From Nematopogon swammerdamellus (lineage: Eukaryota > Arthropoda > Insecta > Lepidoptera > Adelidae): a stretch of DNA of 64,000 bases. A program made the translations under genes and the position numbers. This document shows positions 63,221-64,000 of the stretch, piece after piece. The stretch covers positions 18,342,048 through 18,406,047 of the forward strand of contig OX336350.1 in assembly GCA_946902875.1 (NCBI GenBank), given 5' to 3'. The notes beneath the pieces were generated by a model, which was not told where the DNA came from, did no database searches, and saw nothing but the letters and a program-made list of their open reading frames with translations. How positions within the stretch are numbered: the stretch's first letter is position 1; each line of letters begins with the position of its first letter.

Positions 63221-64000
63221 CTTAAGGTGGTGGATGACTATTGTGAATGGACCAAAGGGATGAAGATAAAACCAGCGAAGTGCTACTGTTTGAGCTTAAC
63301 CAGGAAAGGTTCAAAGTTTACCTCGAGCAATCCAGGTTTGACAGTAGCCGGAAAACCAATCGCAACCGTGGCTGATGAAGCTCCTTTTAAATTCTTGGGC
63401 AAAAGGATCACCAGCAGAGGAAAGGAGCATCCTACTGATGATATTGTCCAACTTTTCGAAGAGAGCCTCCGCCAAACTGACAATCTTCCCCTCCTGGGTA
63501 CACAAAAGGCATGGATTTACGATAACTACCTGACATCAAAACTTTCATGGCCATTTCTCGTCTACGACTTCACAAAGCAAAACCTGACTAAATTAGACTC
63601 GTATGTGACCAGATTCCTGAAATCATGGTTTGGACTGGCTCACCCGGCTGACTCGTCAACGCTATACAGATCTCACAATAACTTTGGACTGAACATTAAG
63701 AAACCGTCGATATTTTATCAAAAGGCGAGAATAGCCAAACGATGTATACTCAAAGACTCCAATGATAGCGCTATTCAAGCCTTACCCAACACATCACTAT
63801 CAGATGAACTGGAATCGAGACTCGACTTCTACAAATCATTCCAAGTTGGTACACGCACCAATAGATCTGGATTGGGCATAGAAACAGCAAAGTCTGATAA
63901 AGAAATACTGAAAGGTTTTGCTCAGGAGGACACGGAACAAGGCTTCAAACTTCACGCCTTAAACCTAGAAATGCAGAATGATTGGCTAACAGTGGGTGAC
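63221..64000 (+). mobile_element. Non-LTR retrotransposon RT, C-terminal part, open to window end
   Basis: 260 codons without a stop: VVDDYCEWTKGMKIKPAKCY, then CLSLTRKGSKF, FKFLGKRITSRG, VYDFTKQNLTKLDSYVTRFL, KSWFGLAHPADSSTLYRS and GLNIKKPSIFYQKARIAKRC. The KP-x-KC...FLG...L-x-LD-x(3)-(R/K)-(F/Y)-(L/I)-K-x-W-x-GL pattern is the RT thumb region of non-LTR elements commonly annotated as R2DM-like in marine invertebrates. The catalytic domain upstream is missing (truncated at about 63220). Absence of stops suggests a young copy. Confidence 0.75.

Overview
This is a 64 kb piece of an insect nuclear genome, most likely from a moth or butterfly. Genes are split into short exons with GT-AG introns. 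There is no bacterial architecture. A telomere-type CCTAA repeat of the insect kind is present, and the repeat families (SINEs, RTE, CR1/jockey-like LINE ends, hAT and mariner remnants) resemble those of lepidopteran genomes. The order-level assignment is inference from overall resemblance; no database was searched.

Two host genes lie head to head. On the minus strand, CNOT11 (a subunit of the CCR4-NOT deadenylase complex) is complete: ten exons from the ATG at 14359 to the stop at 778, with all phases joining, giving 515 codons. On the plus strand, the HECT-type E3 ubiquitin ligase Nedd4 starts at an ATG at 18158 and runs off the right edge. Twelve exons are visible to 61137. They encode a C2 domain, WW1, an Ala/Ser/Pro linker, an acidic linker, WW2 and the first half of WW3. 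The rest of WW3 and the HECT domain lie beyond the window. The two start codons are about 3.8 kb apart. One protein acts in mRNA decay and the other in ubiquitination of membrane proteins, and nothing in the sequence links them functionally.

Almost all remaining DNA is transposon-derived. Three SINE families dominate. SINE-A has a chimeric head in which about 45 nt of 5S rRNA sits between tRNA-like A and B boxes. SINE-B ends in an (ATGT)n tail. SINE-D has a tRNA head and shares a central domain with SINE-A. SINE-B/SINE-A chimeras occur with two different junctions, each present twice. LINE material includes an RTE reverse transcriptase (8316-9452), an RT fragment (50381-51423), an open RT frame at the right edge (63221-64000) and many 3' ends. 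DNA transposons include several hAT-type insertions with clear 8-bp target duplications, a mariner remnant and large foldback elements.

Layout: 1-777 CNOT11 downstream flank; 778-14359 CNOT11; 14360-18157 intergenic, with a diverged array of about 135-bp units; 18158-38446 Nedd4 exons 1-5 (C2); 38447-46030 a large intron with a long-TIR element carrying a small ORF, a 34-bp minisatellite split by a hAT insertion, and foldback DNA; 46031-47820 end of C2, WW1 and low-complexity exon; 47821-55397 intron with a three-level nested transposon; 55398-61137 acidic linker, WW2 and WW3 exons; 61138-64000 intron.
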